Shown: one piece after another, positions 9,160 to 18,327 of the stretch
Layout: the number at the start of each line of letters is the position of its first letter
How positions within the stretch are numbered: the stretch's first letter is position 1
NCBI RefSeq assembly: GCF_016864235.1
Contig: NZ_CP045732.1
Coordinates: 3,110,624 to 3,174,623, forward strand
DNA: 64,000 nucleotides
Source of the DNA: Legionella sp. MW5194
GTDB taxonomy: Bacteria > Pseudomonadota > Gammaproteobacteria > Legionellales > Legionellaceae
Direction: 5' to 3'
Notes under the pieces: model-generated
What the model saw: the letters and a program-made list of their open reading frames with translations, nothing else
Told to the model about the DNA's origin: nothing
Database searches by the model: none
Position numbers and translations under genes: made by a program

Positions 9160-10731
9160 TTAGGACGCCGCCTCGCTGGTTAAATCGTCCTCCGGCGCGA
9201 ATTCGATTTGTTCGTGGTGCGCATTGTCGATAACCAGCTCTGACCAGTACAGCATGATTAGGCTGAAAGGCAAAAGACAAACCATATCCCAGGGAAACTG
9301 CAAAATACCCAGGCCGCCAAACGAACCCAGATAGGAAATCACCAGCAACACGGTCATGTAAGATAAGAACCAGAATAGACTCTGACCACAGGCCCTGAGT
9401 GGCTTGCGGTTATAAATCAGGCTAATCACCAATCCTGCCAGCAATGCCGCATACAGTTTCCATAAAATCGCGAAACCGCACCAATACAGCATTAAATTAC
9501 ACACGTAAAACGCAATGTGCGAAAAAAAGCCGCTGTAAGGCAGTCTGAACGGTCTTGGGGTATCCGGCTGCAATCGTCGCATTGCCAGAAGACAAATGGG
9601 ACCAATGCCGTAAGACAGAATACTCGCTGACGATAAAAACGCCACCAGCTTCTGCCAACCAGGGAAGGGCAGGAATGAAAACAATCCTACCAGGAAATTG
9701 GCATACAAGGTGACGTAGGGGATTTTATGGCGATTCACTTTAAGGAAAAATTCAGGCAGGTGATGATTTAAAGCCATGCCATACACGATACGGGACGTAG
9801 CCGCTGTATAAACCAGCGTGGTGCCAAAGGGGGAAAAGGCCGCATCGATCATGAGCAGTGTGGCCACCACGGTTAAACCCAGCAACAGGGTTAACCCGAC
9901 CAACGGACCGCTGTCGCCCGGATAGTGGAGTGCCTGCCAGCCATTGCCCAGGTATTTTTGCGGCATGGCGGCAAGGAAACTGAATTGCAGCATGAAATAA
10001 AGTGCAAAGCCAATTAACACCGCCCCGAGAATTGCGATGGGAATATCACGCTGCGGGTTCTTCACTTCGCCAGCCAGAATCAGGCCATTTTGAAATCCGG
10101 TAAAAGCAAAGGCCACGCCTCCGGCAGACAGGGCCGTAAAAATCTGCACCCAGCTTTCCTTATCGCCAAGATGGATGGAAATATTAGCCAGCGACGGACT
10201 GTTATGAAGCAGCGCGATAATCGCAATACTGGGCAGAATAAATTTAATGATGCTCGCGTATTTGTTACATTCCGCCAGCATTTTAATGCCATAGGAATTG
10301 AGAATCACCACAAAGAGCATGATGGCGCCTGCAGCCGCATACCCGTATCCTGACAAACTGAGTGCGGCGGGATCACCTGCCATCAGAGCCGGGAAAAAAT
10401 GGCTGGAGTATTGCAGGATCGCCTGAATCTCAATCGGGGTCATCACCACATAGGAAAGCCAGGATGTCCAGGCAAACAAAAAGCCCACCTCCTTGCCGTG
10501 AGTGAACGTTGGGTAATTAGACATCCCGCCCGCAACGGGAAACATCGTCCCCAGTTCACACAGCGGAAGAGCGATAAATAACATGAACAAGGCAGCGATA
10601 ACCCAGCTGACCAAGGCATTGCTCCCTGCCATCTGCGCACTGATGAAGGGGCTAAACAGCCAGCCTGAGCCAATCATTCCACCGGCGGAGGCGACTAAGA
10701 TATTTGTTCTCGAAATATCGCGTTTTAACAT
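9160..10731 (-). CDS. APC-family amino acid permease
   Basis: An inner-membrane transporter of the amino acid-polyamine-organocation family. About 523 aa from MLKRDISRTN, with 12 or more hydrophobic segments. The first helix has ASAGGMIGSGWLFSP, the unwound substrate-binding GxxxGxG segment of the APC fold. The start at 10731 is preceded by AAGGA at good spacing; a longer in-frame start at 10773 lacks this. The substrate cannot be read from the sequence. Length and the glutamate- and histidine-rich tail resemble aspartate/glutamate-type symporters, but that is only a guess. Confidence 0.85.
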   Translation of the reverse strand: MLKRDISRTNILVASAGGMIGSGWLFSPFISAQMAGSNALVSWVIAALFMLFIALPLCELGTMFPVAGGMSNYPTFTHGKEVGFLFAWTSWLSYVVMTPIEIQAILQYSSHFFPALMAGDPAALSLSGYGYAAAGAIMLFVVILNSYGIKMLAECNKYASIIKFILPSIAIIALLHNSPSLANISIHLGDKESWVQIFTALSAGGVAFAFTGFQNGLILAGEVKNPQRDIPIAILGAVLIGFALYFMLQFSFLAAMPQKYLGNGWQALHYPGDSGPLVGLTLLLGLTVVATLLMIDAAFSPFGTTLVYTAATSRIVYGMALNHHLPEFFLKVNRHKIPYVTLYANFLVGLFSFLPFPGWQKLVAFLSSASILSYGIGPICLLAMRRLQPDTPRPFRLPYSGFFSHIAFYVCNLMLYWCGFAILWKLYAALLAGLVISLIYNRKPLRACGQSLFWFLSYMTVLLVISYLGSFGGLGILQFPWDMVCLLPFSLIMLYWSELVIDNAHHEQIEFAPEDDLTSEAAS

Positions 10732-10855
10732 GTATTGTTTTCCTTCTATCGCCCATTCTGATCCCTTGGCCAAAGCGGCTTGCCCCCGGAACTCGTTGTT
10801 ATTTCACATCGCCTGACTGTTTTTAATCAAATCACAACCAGATTTAGCGAATGAA

Positions 10856-10883
10856 TAGACAAAACCTTTTTCGATGGTATCAT
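10856..10883 (+). promoter_or_regulatory. Candidate promoter for the outer membrane protein gene
   Basis: TAGACA at 10856-10861 and TATCAT at 10878-10883, 16 bp apart, each 5/6 to consensus. They lie 50 bp upstream of the GTG start at 10933, which has GGGAG as ribosome binding site. Confidence 0.45.
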
Positions 10884-10932
10884 TACAGCGCTTTTTCAGG
10901 AAGTAATGTAACGATTTAAGGGAGTAAATAAC

Positions 10933-11991
10933 GTGAAGTATTTTGTCAATAAAACCAGCTGCCTGACCCTGGCTTTAGCCTGTGCAACACCTGCTTTTTC
11001 AGGCACCATGGGTGCAGCGGAAGATCTGGGCCATCATTTTTTCTTTAGTGTCGCCCCCTTTTATGGCGCCATCACGGATGAAGGGATTAATAAACTGGTC
11101 TTTGCCGAGCAGGCAACACCGTCAGGCCAGGTGACTGCCTTCCTGCCCGATGGGGAATCCGACTGGGGTTATACCTTAAGTCTGGGCTATGCGTTTGATC
11201 CCAACCATGAGCGCGATCTGGTGCTGACTTATTCCCATCTGTCAACTGAAACCAGCAAAAACATTGCCGTGGGCGAAGATGGCCTTATCATTAACCGTTT
11301 AAGCCAGCTTGCCAATTTTGGCCCTCAGTACGTCAGAGGCCCCGCGTCAGCCGGTATAAGTGCGGATTATGAATACCAGACTGCCGATTTGATTACCAAT
11401 CACTATTTCCCATCCGAACAGTTTAACCGGGTCGAGTTTTCCCGATTTTACGGCATCAAGGCCACGGAATTTAAAAAGGGATTCACAGCCAATTACAATG
11501 GCCGTTTCATCAATGAGTTCGCCGGGATAAACATACCCTCAATTGACAACATCAATTACTCCGCCAAGTATTACGGGATTGGCCCACGCATCGGTATGGG
11601 CGGCAAGTGGCGCTTAAACCGCATTTTCAGTGTCGGCGGCGATGTATCGGCATCCATTCTAGTCGGCTCCTATAAAAACGAATGGAATGAAACGCTGGCC
11701 TTTGACGAGTTCCTTGGTGAACTTCCGCCAAGCCCTGTGCACACCTACACTCAAGTCACCAACAGCCGGGCCTGGGTATCGCCTGTATTAGCCGGAAATC
11801 TGGCCGTGGCCGCTGATTTTGATGTCAGAAGCGCCAACCATATCCGCATTGAAGGCGGTATCGGTTCCGAACAATACCTGCCCCACCTGTCGCCCGATTC
11901 CTACCGTGCCAAGGAAGGGGATAATACACTTTATATTCCTCAGCATTTCTCCATCAGAAGCCTCTTCATCAAATTCACTTATTTCTGCTAA
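10933..11991 (+). CDS. Legionella-type major outer membrane protein (porin-like)
   Basis: A 352-aa protein with a cleavable signal peptide (charged start, hydrophobic core, predicted cut near residue 23 after PAFS). The body is rich in alternating aromatic and polar residues and ends in FTYFC, the aromatic-terminated strand typical of beta barrels. The segments FSVAPFYGAI and YYGIGPRIGMGGKWRL resemble the Legionella OMP family, which forms pores in the outer membrane. The start is a GTG with a strong SD sequence. An intrinsic terminator follows 9 bp after the stop. Confidence 0.75.
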   Translation: MKYFVNKTSCLTLALACATPAFSGTMGAAEDLGHHFFFSVAPFYGAITDEGINKLVFAEQATPSGQVTAFLPDGESDWGYTLSLGYAFDPNHERDLVLTYSHLSTETSKNIAVGEDGLIINRLSQLANFGPQYVRGPASAGISADYEYQTADLITNHYFPSEQFNRVEFSRFYGIKATEFKKGFTANYNGRFINEFAGINIPSIDNINYSAKYYGIGPRIGMGGKWRLNRIFSVGGDVSASILVGSYKNEWNETLAFDEFLGELPPSPVHTYTQVTNSRAWVSPVLAGNLAVAADFDVRSANHIRIEGGIGSEQYLPHLSPDSYRAKEGDNTLYIPQHFSIRSLFIKFTYFC

Positions 11992-12000
11992 TGGATCTTC

Positions 12001-12039
12001 ACAAGGCTTGATTCCAATCAAGCCTTGTTTTGTTTTTTT
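12001..12039 (+). terminator. Intrinsic terminator after the porin-like gene
   Basis: A 13-bp perfect inverted repeat (ACAAGGCTTGATT / AATCAAGCCTTGT) with a 2-nt spacer in the DNA is followed by TTTGTTTTTTT. This is a strong Rho-independent terminator. It sits only about 12 bp before the lpxA start, so lpxA must rely on read-through or on a promoter overlapping this region. Confidence 0.88.
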
Positions 12040-12051
12040 GGAGGTATGGTC

Positions 12052-12894
12052 GTGCAAATGAGTCAGTTGGATCAGCAGCATGTACGCGACAAAGTTATTC
12101 CTATTCACCAGCAAATTCATCCTACTGCCCTGATTGCCCAGGGAGCAAGAATCGGATCCAATGTTAGCATTGGTCCGTTTTCTGTCATTGGCGAAGACGT
12201 TGCCATCGGCGCCAATACTGTCATCGGCTCCCACGTGGTCATTGAAGGCTGGACGACCATCGGCGAACGCAATCAGATTCATACCGGCGCAGTCATTGGC
12301 TCTGTTCCGCAAGATTTGAAATTCAATGGCGAAAAAAGTTTCGTTTCCGTGGGTGATGACAATATTATTCGGGAATACGTTACCATCAGCCGCGGCACAG
12401 CCGGCGGAGGAGGCGAAACCACCATTGGCCATGCTAATTTATTAATGGCCAGCTGCCATGTGGGCCATGATGTACGAATGGGCGATCATAATATCATTGC
12501 CAATGCTGTCGGTATCGCGGGGCATGTCATCATCGAAGATTGGGTCACCATTGGCGGTATTGCGGTTATTCATCAATTTTGTAAACTGGGACGCATGGCC
12601 ATGATAGGCGCCAAGAGTTACATCAATAAAGACATCCCGCCTTTTGCCCTGGTGCAGGGAAATCCCGCCAAATTATATGGGGTCAATATTGAACGCTTGC
12701 GCCGCAATCAGTTTAAACCTCAGCAGCGTCTGCTTATCCAGCGCGCTTACAAAATCCTTCATCGCTGCAATTATCATTTACCCAATGCCATTGCCGAAAT
12801 TGAACAGGACTTGTTGCCGGATGAGCAAATCGCCTGCCTGCTCCATTTTCTTCGTCACAGTGAACGCGGCATTTGTCGGGGGAATCGCGAATGA
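12052..12894 (+). CDS. lpxA: UDP-N-acetylglucosamine 3-O-acyltransferase LpxA
   Basis: LpxA catalyses the first step of lipid A synthesis, transferring a 3-hydroxyacyl chain from ACP to UDP-GlcNAc. Left-handed beta-helix hexapeptide repeats fill the N-terminal two thirds. The family motif IGSVPQDLKF, the catalytic-loop segment with NLLMASCHVGHD, and a helical C-terminal domain are present. Start choice: GGAGG at 12040-12044 best spaces a GTG at 12052 (280 aa), while the ATG at 12058 (MSQLDQQ) is the alternative. An earlier ATG at 12025 lies within the terminator. The stop overlaps the lpxD ATG (ATGA). Confidence 0.93.
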   Translation: MQMSQLDQQHVRDKVIPIHQQIHPTALIAQGARIGSNVSIGPFSVIGEDVAIGANTVIGSHVVIEGWTTIGERNQIHTGAVIGSVPQDLKFNGEKSFVSVGDDNIIREYVTISRGTAGGGGETTIGHANLLMASCHVGHDVRMGDHNIIANAVGIAGHVIIEDWVTIGGIAVIHQFCKLGRMAMIGAKSYINKDIPPFALVQGNPAKLYGVNIERLRRNQFKPQQRLLIQRAYKILHRCNYHLPNAIAEIEQDLLPDEQIACLLHFLRHSERGICRGNRE

Positions 12895-13901
12895 AATCCT
12901 TGCGTTTTAATCAAAATCACGGCCCATTCAGCTTAGCCACCTTGGCCCGGATTTCTGACGCTGCACTGCATAACCCCGAAGACAGCGATTGCCTGATTCA
13001 TCAGGCAGCGCCTCTGGATGAGGCTAAAGAATCAGACATTGCCGTATTCCATAATCTAAAATACATCAAGACCTTTAAAAACTCCTCTGCGGGAGCCTGC
13101 GTCATTTTCCCGGACGCGGTTAAACATGCCCCGCCGGCTATGAAGTTGCTGATTCATCACAACCCTTATAAAGCCTTCGCACTGGTCATGCAGCATTTTT
13201 ATTCCCGCCCCAAAGAAGCACCCGGTATTTCGCCCCAGGCTTTTATTGCCAGAAGCGCTTCCATTGGCAAGGGGTGCATTATTCAGCCTGGGGCATACAT
13301 TGGTGAACGTGCCGTCATCGGCGAGGGAAGCGAAGTTGGCGTGAACAGTTACATTGGCCATGACGTGATCATTGGTAAAAATTGTCGCATAGAAAACAAC
13401 GTCAGCATCACCAACACCCTGATGGGCAATGACGTGGTGATTTATACGGGCGCTAAAATTGGGCAGGAGGGCTTCGGCTTTGCCACGGACGCAGAAGGCC
13501 ATTACAGCATTCCTCATATCGGCTGCGTCATCATTGGTAACAACGTGGAAATAGGCGCCAATACTTGCGTGGATCGAGGTTCCGTTAAAAACACGATCCT
13601 TGAGGATCATTGCCGCATTGATAACCTGGTGCAGATTGGTCACAATGTCACCATTGGCCGCGGTAGCATCGTGGCCGGCACTTCCGGGATTGCCGGCAGT
13701 TCCCACCTGGGGGAATTTGCGACCGTAGGCGGGGGCGTCAGCGTGGTTAACCACGCGAAAGTCGGCAACGGCGCCATGGTATTAGCCCACTCGCTGGTCA
13801 TTAACGATGTGCCGCCCGGGACACGGGCAGGAGGAACCCCCGCCATCGAGGCCCGCCAATGGCATAAACAATCATTAAGCTTGAAAAAATTATGCCGATG
13901 A
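12891..13901 (+). CDS. lpxD: UDP-3-O-(3-hydroxyacyl)glucosamine N-acyltransferase LpxD
   Basis: LpxD adds the second hydroxyacyl chain to UDP-3-O-acyl-glucosamine, the third step of lipid A synthesis. The 336-aa protein has an N-terminal uridine-binding domain followed by long hexapeptide repeats. The motif QEGFGFATDAEGHY and the catalytic segment VQIGHNVTIGRGS are typical. The ATG overlaps the lpxA stop, so the two are translationally coupled. Its 3' end overlaps the convergent lpxB by 12 bp. Confidence 0.94.
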   Translation: MKSLRFNQNHGPFSLATLARISDAALHNPEDSDCLIHQAAPLDEAKESDIAVFHNLKYIKTFKNSSAGACVIFPDAVKHAPPAMKLLIHHNPYKAFALVMQHFYSRPKEAPGISPQAFIARSASIGKGCIIQPGAYIGERAVIGEGSEVGVNSYIGHDVIIGKNCRIENNVSITNTLMGNDVVIYTGAKIGQEGFGFATDAEGHYSIPHIGCVIIGNNVEIGANTCVDRGSVKNTILEDHCRIDNLVQIGHNVTIGRGSIVAGTSGIAGSSHLGEFATVGGGVSVVNHAKVGNGAMVLAHSLVINDVPPGTRAGGTPAIEARQWHKQSLSLKKLCR

Positions 13902-15056
13902 AGGCGCGGCCTGGAGGAGTTTGATGACCGCCATGGCGGCCTTGCTATTGGCATCCTGCTTTAACTGCTGATGCAACCGCTCAAATTTTTCCATTACCCT
14001 GGCAGGGGCGTCGCCCTTGGCCAGTAATTCTAGAAGGCATTGGCTGATGGCCTCAGGCTTGGCCTGCTTTTGAATAAATTCCGGCACCAGCGCCTCATTG
14101 GCCAGCAGGTTAGGCAGCGCAATGTAGTTAATTTTAAGCTGCGGGGCAATGATGAGGTGACTCAAGGCACTCCATTTATACGCGACCACCATATTGCATT
14201 TTAATAACATGGCTTCAAGGATTCCCGTACCCGATTTAACCAACACCGCATTAGCCAGCGCCATCGCCTCTCTCGCCCCCCCCTGCTGAAGTTTTATATT
14301 CAGATGAAGATAACCTGACGCACGCCATTGCGCCTCGAACAATGCCATGGCTTTTGAAGTTGCCAGGGGCACGATAAAGATAAGATCCGGCCGTTTCAGG
14401 CTCAGTTGCTTCATCACGTCAAGATACAGCGGACCCAAGTAACGAAGCTCGCCAAGACGACTGCCAGGCAGCAGGGTAACGAGGGTATCGGAATCAGCAT
14501 AACCAGCCTGTTCTCTTAGGCGCTTTTTATCCACTTGCGGGTCAATCATATCCGCCAGTGGATGGCCAACGAAAGAAACCGGTACCCCGTACCGTTGATA
14601 AAATGTTTTTTCAAAAGGGAACAGGGTCAATATCAGATCCACAGCCTCCTTGACTTTATACACCCGTTTTTGCCGCCATGCCCATAGTTTGGGACTGACA
14701 TAATGGATGGTTTTTATCCCTTGCTTTTTAAGCTTTTTCTCGACGACCAGATTAAAACCGGCATAATCAATGCCGATAAACACGTCGGGGGGATTCATTG
14801 TCAATTCCCTGATTAGTCGTTTGCGCAAAAAAAGCAGCGGCAAGTAACGCTTCAACACATCGGTAATCCCCATGACCGACAGGTAGTCCATTGGAAAAAA
14901 AGAATGAAATCCCTGGCTTTGCATTTGCGCTCCGCCGATGCCGACAAACGTGACATTCCCAAGCCCCTCGTTAAGCGCCGCAATTAATCCCGCCCCTAAT
15001 AAATCCCCCGAAGGTTCCCCTGCTACGATGGCTATTTTGATTGGACGCTCGCCCAT
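13890..15056 (-). CDS. lpxB: Lipid A disaccharide synthase LpxB
   Basis: LpxB condenses UDP-2,3-diacylglucosamine with lipid X to form the disaccharide backbone of lipid A. It is a peripheral GT-B glycosyltransferase at the inner membrane. The 388 aa are a typical length. The N-terminus IAIVAGEPSGDLLGAGLI, VSPKLWAWRQKRV and LLPGSRLGELRY are hallmark motifs, followed by VLVKSGTGILEAML. It is transcribed against lpxA-lpxD with overlapping 3' ends, although the product acts directly after theirs in the pathway. Confidence 0.96.
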   Translation of the reverse strand: MGERPIKIAIVAGEPSGDLLGAGLIAALNEGLGNVTFVGIGGAQMQSQGFHSFFPMDYLSVMGITDVLKRYLPLLFLRKRLIRELTMNPPDVFIGIDYAGFNLVVEKKLKKQGIKTIHYVSPKLWAWRQKRVYKVKEAVDLILTLFPFEKTFYQRYGVPVSFVGHPLADMIDPQVDKKRLREQAGYADSDTLVTLLPGSRLGELRYLGPLYLDVMKQLSLKRPDLIFIVPLATSKAMALFEAQWRASGYLHLNIKLQQGGAREAMALANAVLVKSGTGILEAMLLKCNMVVAYKWSALSHLIIAPQLKINYIALPNLLANEALVPEFIQKQAKPEAISQCLLELLAKGDAPARVMEKFERLHQQLKQDANSKAAMAVIKLLQAAPSSA

Positions 15057-15164
15057 CCCTTACTACTCTGCGGAATTTTAAGTAAACCGACTATAGTGGA
15101 CATTCCCTTGCTTTACAATGCACACGGTGCTGGTAAAATTCACGTTTTGTGCTGTGAGAGTGCT

Positions 15165-16001
15165 ATGGAACACAAGGAAACATCCCATGAGCCATCCATC
15201 ACCTGGTTAGGGCGGCTGTTTTACCATGCATTCCATAAACCGACGTCTCAAACCCACACCAACATCCATGCTGCCTTTGGAAATCGACTATCGGACAAAC
15301 AAAAAAAACAATTGATTATGGCTTTTTATTCCCACATGATCACGCTGTTTAAAGAGTTGATTATTTGTCTGTTACGGGGGGTGAAACCCCTGAAAAGAAA
15401 AACGGATATGCAGGGGCTTGAACATTTATTGGAAGCCGTAAAGCAAAACAAGGGCGTCCTGCTGCTCACTGGCCATTTTGGCAACTGGGAAATTGGTTGC
15501 CCCCTCTGTTATGTCATGCTCCCTACTTCTAACCCGGCCTATGCTGTACGCAAGCCCATTAAACGCGCCTGGGCGGAAAAATTGCTATTTGCTAATTACC
15601 GACGTCACGGCTTAACCATTATCCCTAAAAACAAGGCCAGAGGCCCTATCCTTGACGCTCTCAGGCGGCAAGGCTTGGTCTTCATCACCTTTGATCAACG
15701 AGCGCCAGCGAAATCAAAAGGGACGTTACTCACTGATTTTTTAAATTTGCCAGCCTACACTTATCAGGGTTTGGCTTTATTAGCCAACGAATCGGGTGCC
15801 CCTGTCGTTCCTGTTTCCTGCCATCGATTACCGAAAGGCAGGCATCGGATCGAATTTCATCCCGCACTCACCTGGCAGGAGGATCCAGATTCAGCCGCTG
15901 CCCTATTAAAAAATACCGTGATTTATAACCAAACACTGGAGAGGCTGCTGTTGCGTCATCCCGAGCAGTGGATTTGGTCTTATAAGCGCTGGCAACTCTA
16001 A
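15165..16001 (+). CDS. LpxL/HtrB-family lipid A acyltransferase (first of a tandem pair)
   Basis: A member of the lysophospholipid/lipid A acyltransferase family, which adds secondary acyl chains to lipid A at the inner membrane. About 278 aa from the ATG at 15165 (MEHKETSHEP); a GTG at 15096 in frame is less likely. The catalytic HX4E motif appears in LLTGHFGNWEIG, followed by FITFDQRAPAKSKG and VVPVSCHRLPKGRH, and the family C-terminus PEQWIWSYKRW. It is followed 16 bp later by a paralogue, and both lie beside lpxB. Confidence 0.88.
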   Translation: MEHKETSHEPSITWLGRLFYHAFHKPTSQTHTNIHAAFGNRLSDKQKKQLIMAFYSHMITLFKELIICLLRGVKPLKRKTDMQGLEHLLEAVKQNKGVLLLTGHFGNWEIGCPLCYVMLPTSNPAYAVRKPIKRAWAEKLLFANYRRHGLTIIPKNKARGPILDALRRQGLVFITFDQRAPAKSKGTLLTDFLNLPAYTYQGLALLANESGAPVVPVSCHRLPKGRHRIEFHPALTWQEDPDSAAALLKNTVIYNQTLERLLLRHPEQWIWSYKRWQL

Positions 16002-16017
16002 AGGACCCGGAGCATCC

Positions 16018-16872
16018 ATGCCGCAAATCTCCCTCGATAATCTTAAAATCACTGCCGTTGGCCGCCTGATGTATTATCTCGTCCCGCTGCGCAAGCGCAT
16101 TATCATGAAAAACATAGAGCGCGTTTTTAAATGCCATTCCAAACAGGAAAAAATGAATCTGGCCAAAGCCTTTTATTCCCACTTTTTAACAACACTCAAA
16201 GAAATCATTTCTATACGATGGTGCAATCATGACAAGCTGAGAGAGGGAATAGAAATCGAAGGCCTTGAGCATCTTCTGTCTGCCCATGCACAACAACGCG
16301 GCGTGATTTTACTTTGTGCTCACGTAGGCAATTGGGAATATGCTCCCTTACTGGGCTTTCCCACGATTGCGGCCCTTTCTGGCCGCTTTTATTTTGTCCG
16401 CCGTGCAATCCGTATCAAATGGTTGCAAAAAATCCTGTTCCAGCGCTTTCAAAAGGCAAATCTTTCCATCATTGACAGCCGCGACATGTTTAAACACGCA
16501 CGAAAATTGCTGCGTGACAATAACGTCCTGGTGTTTACATTTGACCAGCATGCCAGCATAAATGGACGTCATGGTATTGCCGTTGATTTTTTTGGCAGCA
16601 AAGCAGGAACCTATAAGACGCTTGCTTTCCTGGCAGGTAAAACAGGGGCGTTGGTTGTCCCCGGCGCCACCTATAGACTCAACAAAAAACACCATGTTCT
16701 TCAGTTCTATCCCGCCCTCGTCTGGAAAGAAAATGAGGATTGGGAGCAGGCCCTGCATGACAACACCCGAATTTATAATCAAGCCATTGAGCAATTCATC
16801 TTAGCCAATCCCGCCCAATGGTTATGGCCGCATCGGCGCTGGAAACTGGACGACCTGGAAAAAAGCGGTTGA
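16018..16872 (+). CDS. LpxL/HtrB-family lipid A acyltransferase (second of a tandem pair)
   Basis: A paralogue of the preceding gene, 284 aa. The HX4E catalytic motif is in LLCAHVGNWEYA, then VFTFDQHASINGRHG, VVPGATYRLNKKHH, and PAQWLWPHRRWKL at the end. GGAG precedes the ATG at good spacing. The two genes are probably co-transcribed. Paired enzymes of this kind usually differ in acyl-chain choice or target position, but nothing in the sequence says which chain each transfers. Confidence 0.88.
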   Translation: MPQISLDNLKITAVGRLMYYLVPLRKRIIMKNIERVFKCHSKQEKMNLAKAFYSHFLTTLKEIISIRWCNHDKLREGIEIEGLEHLLSAHAQQRGVILLCAHVGNWEYAPLLGFPTIAALSGRFYFVRRAIRIKWLQKILFQRFQKANLSIIDSRDMFKHARKLLRDNNVLVFTFDQHASINGRHGIAVDFFGSKAGTYKTLAFLAGKTGALVVPGATYRLNKKHHVLQFYPALVWKENEDWEQALHDNTRIYNQAIEQFILANPAQWLWPHRRWKLDDLEKSG

Positions 16873-16905
16873 TTCTGTTGCGGCCCGCTGCTGTGGCTGT
16901 GTTAA

Positions 16906-16924
16906 GATTAGCATTTTGCTAATC
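16906..16924 (+). promoter_or_regulatory. Inverted repeat abutting the fumC ribosome binding site
   Basis: A perfect 8-bp inverted repeat (GATTAGCA / TGCTAATC) with a 3-bp spacer ends directly before AGGAA, the fumC SD sequence, 11 bp from the ATG. It could be an operator or an mRNA hairpin that affects fumC initiation. With no U-tract, it is not an obvious terminator. Confidence 0.4.
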
Positions 16925-16935
16925 AGGAACCCATT

Positions 16936-18327
16936 ATGAGTAACACACGCATTGAAACGGACAGCATGGGCGAAATTGCTGTGCCCGCTTCCCGGTATTG
17001 GGGCGCACAGACAGAGCGATCCCTTCATCACTTCAACATTGGCCGCGACATCATGCCGCGAGAAGTCACCCATGCCTTTGGCATTTTGAAAAAAGCAGCG
17101 GCGTTAACCAACCTTGAGCTTGGCAAGCTAAGTCAGGATAAAGCCGATTTAATCATCAAAGCCGCCGATGAGGTCAGTGCCGGCCTGCTTGATGAGCACT
17201 TCCCCCTGCACGTTTGGCAAACTGGCAGCGGCACCCAATCCAATATGAATGCCAACGAAGTCATATCCAACCGCGCCATTGAGCTGGCCGGCGGCGTCAT
17301 GGGCAGCAAAACACCGATTCATCCCAATGACCATGTCAACATGTCACAATCGTCGAACGACACCTTTCCTACCGCCATGCACATCGCTGCCGCACTGGCT
17401 TTCAAGCAGAAATTAATACCCGCCGTGCAACATCTTCGCGATGCGCTCGCGGACAAAATGGATCGTTTTAACCGCATCGTTAAAATTGGCCGTACGCATC
17501 TGCAGGATGCGGTGCCTCTGACGTTAGGTCAGGAGTTTTCGGGTTACGTAGCCCAGCTTGATGCCTGTCTGCATCGTTTTGAGGCGGTGTTGCCGGAACT
17601 TTATGAACTGGCTTTAGGGGGTACCGCTGTCGGTACAGGATTGAACACTCATCCCCAGTTCGCAGACAAAGCCGCAACGCATATCGCCGCATTGACACAA
17701 CTACCCTTTGTGTCAGCAGCCAATAAATTCGCGGCCTTGGCCTCGCATGAGGCACTGGTGATGGCGCATAGTACGATGAAGGCTTTAGCCTGTGCTTTGA
17801 TGAAAATTGCCAATGACGTGCGCTGGTTGGGCTCAGGTCCTCGCTGCGGATTGGGCGAATTGATTTTGCCTGAAAATGAACCCGGTTCCTCCATCATGCC
17901 CGGCAAGGTTAATCCCACCCAGTGCGAGGCCATGACCATGGTTTGCGCTCAGGTGATCGGCAATGACACCAGTGTCGCGGTGGCGGCCAGCCAAGGGAAT
18001 TTCGAACTCAACGTCTTTAAGCCGGTCATTATTTTTAATGTTCTGCATTCTCTGAATCTGCTGGCAGACACCTGCCATTCATTCCAGGAGTTTTGTGTGG
18101 AAGGGCTTGAAGCCAATGAAGCAAAAATTGCGTATTACCTTAAAAACTCACTGATGCTGGTCACTGCGTTAAATCAACACATTGGTTACGACAAAGCGGC
18201 CAAAATTGCCAAAACAGCCCATCATGACAACACGTCGCTTCAGGAAGCCGCCGTCAAGCTGGGTTACCTCACCGCTGAACAGTTTAATGAGTATGTTAAA
18301 CCGGAAGAAATGATTTCACCCCGCTAA
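16936..18327 (+). CDS. fumC: Fumarate hydratase class II
   Basis: The iron-independent fumarase of the citric acid cycle, interconverting fumarate and malate as a cytoplasmic tetramer. The 463 aa match the family. Present are the [14 protein letters not shown] and [20 protein letters not shown] active-site segments, the [21 protein letters not shown] helix, and the superfamily signature [17 protein letters not shown]. Convergent overlap of 4 bp with the GDPD gene. Confidence 0.97.
   Translation: MSNTRIETDSMGEIAVPASRYWGAQTERSLHHFNIGRDIMPREVTHAFGILKKAAALTNLELGKLSQDKADLIIKAADEVSAGLLDEHFPLHVWQTGSGTQSNMNANEVISNRAIELAGGVMGSKTPIHPNDHVNMSQSSNDTFPTAMHIAAALAFKQKLIPAVQHLRDALADKMDRFNRIVKIGRTHLQDAVPLTLGQEFSGYVAQLDACLHRFEAVLPELYELALGGTAVGTGLNTHPQFADKAATHIAALTQLPFVSAANKFAALASHEALVMAHSTMKALACALMKIANDVRWLGSGPRCGLGELILPENEPGSSIMPGKVNPTQCEAMTMVCAQVIGNDTSVAVAASQGNFELNVFKPVIIFNVLHSLNLLADTCHSFQEFCVEGLEANEAKIAYYLKNSLMLVTALNQHIGYDKAAKIAKTAHHDNTSLQEAAVKLGYLTAEQFNEYVKPEEMISPR

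Noticed and set aside
11788..12432. A 214-codon open frame on the minus strand across the porin end and lpxA
   Set aside because: It runs antisense to two well-supported genes and crosses a strong terminator. Hexapeptide-repeat codons of lpxA tend to keep the opposite frame open. The predicted product is Asn- and Ala-rich with no recognisable fold.
13056..13754. A 232-codon open frame antisense to lpxD
   Set aside because: Same cause: the repetitive LpxD beta-helix codons create a shadow frame rich in Asn, Ala, His and Gly.
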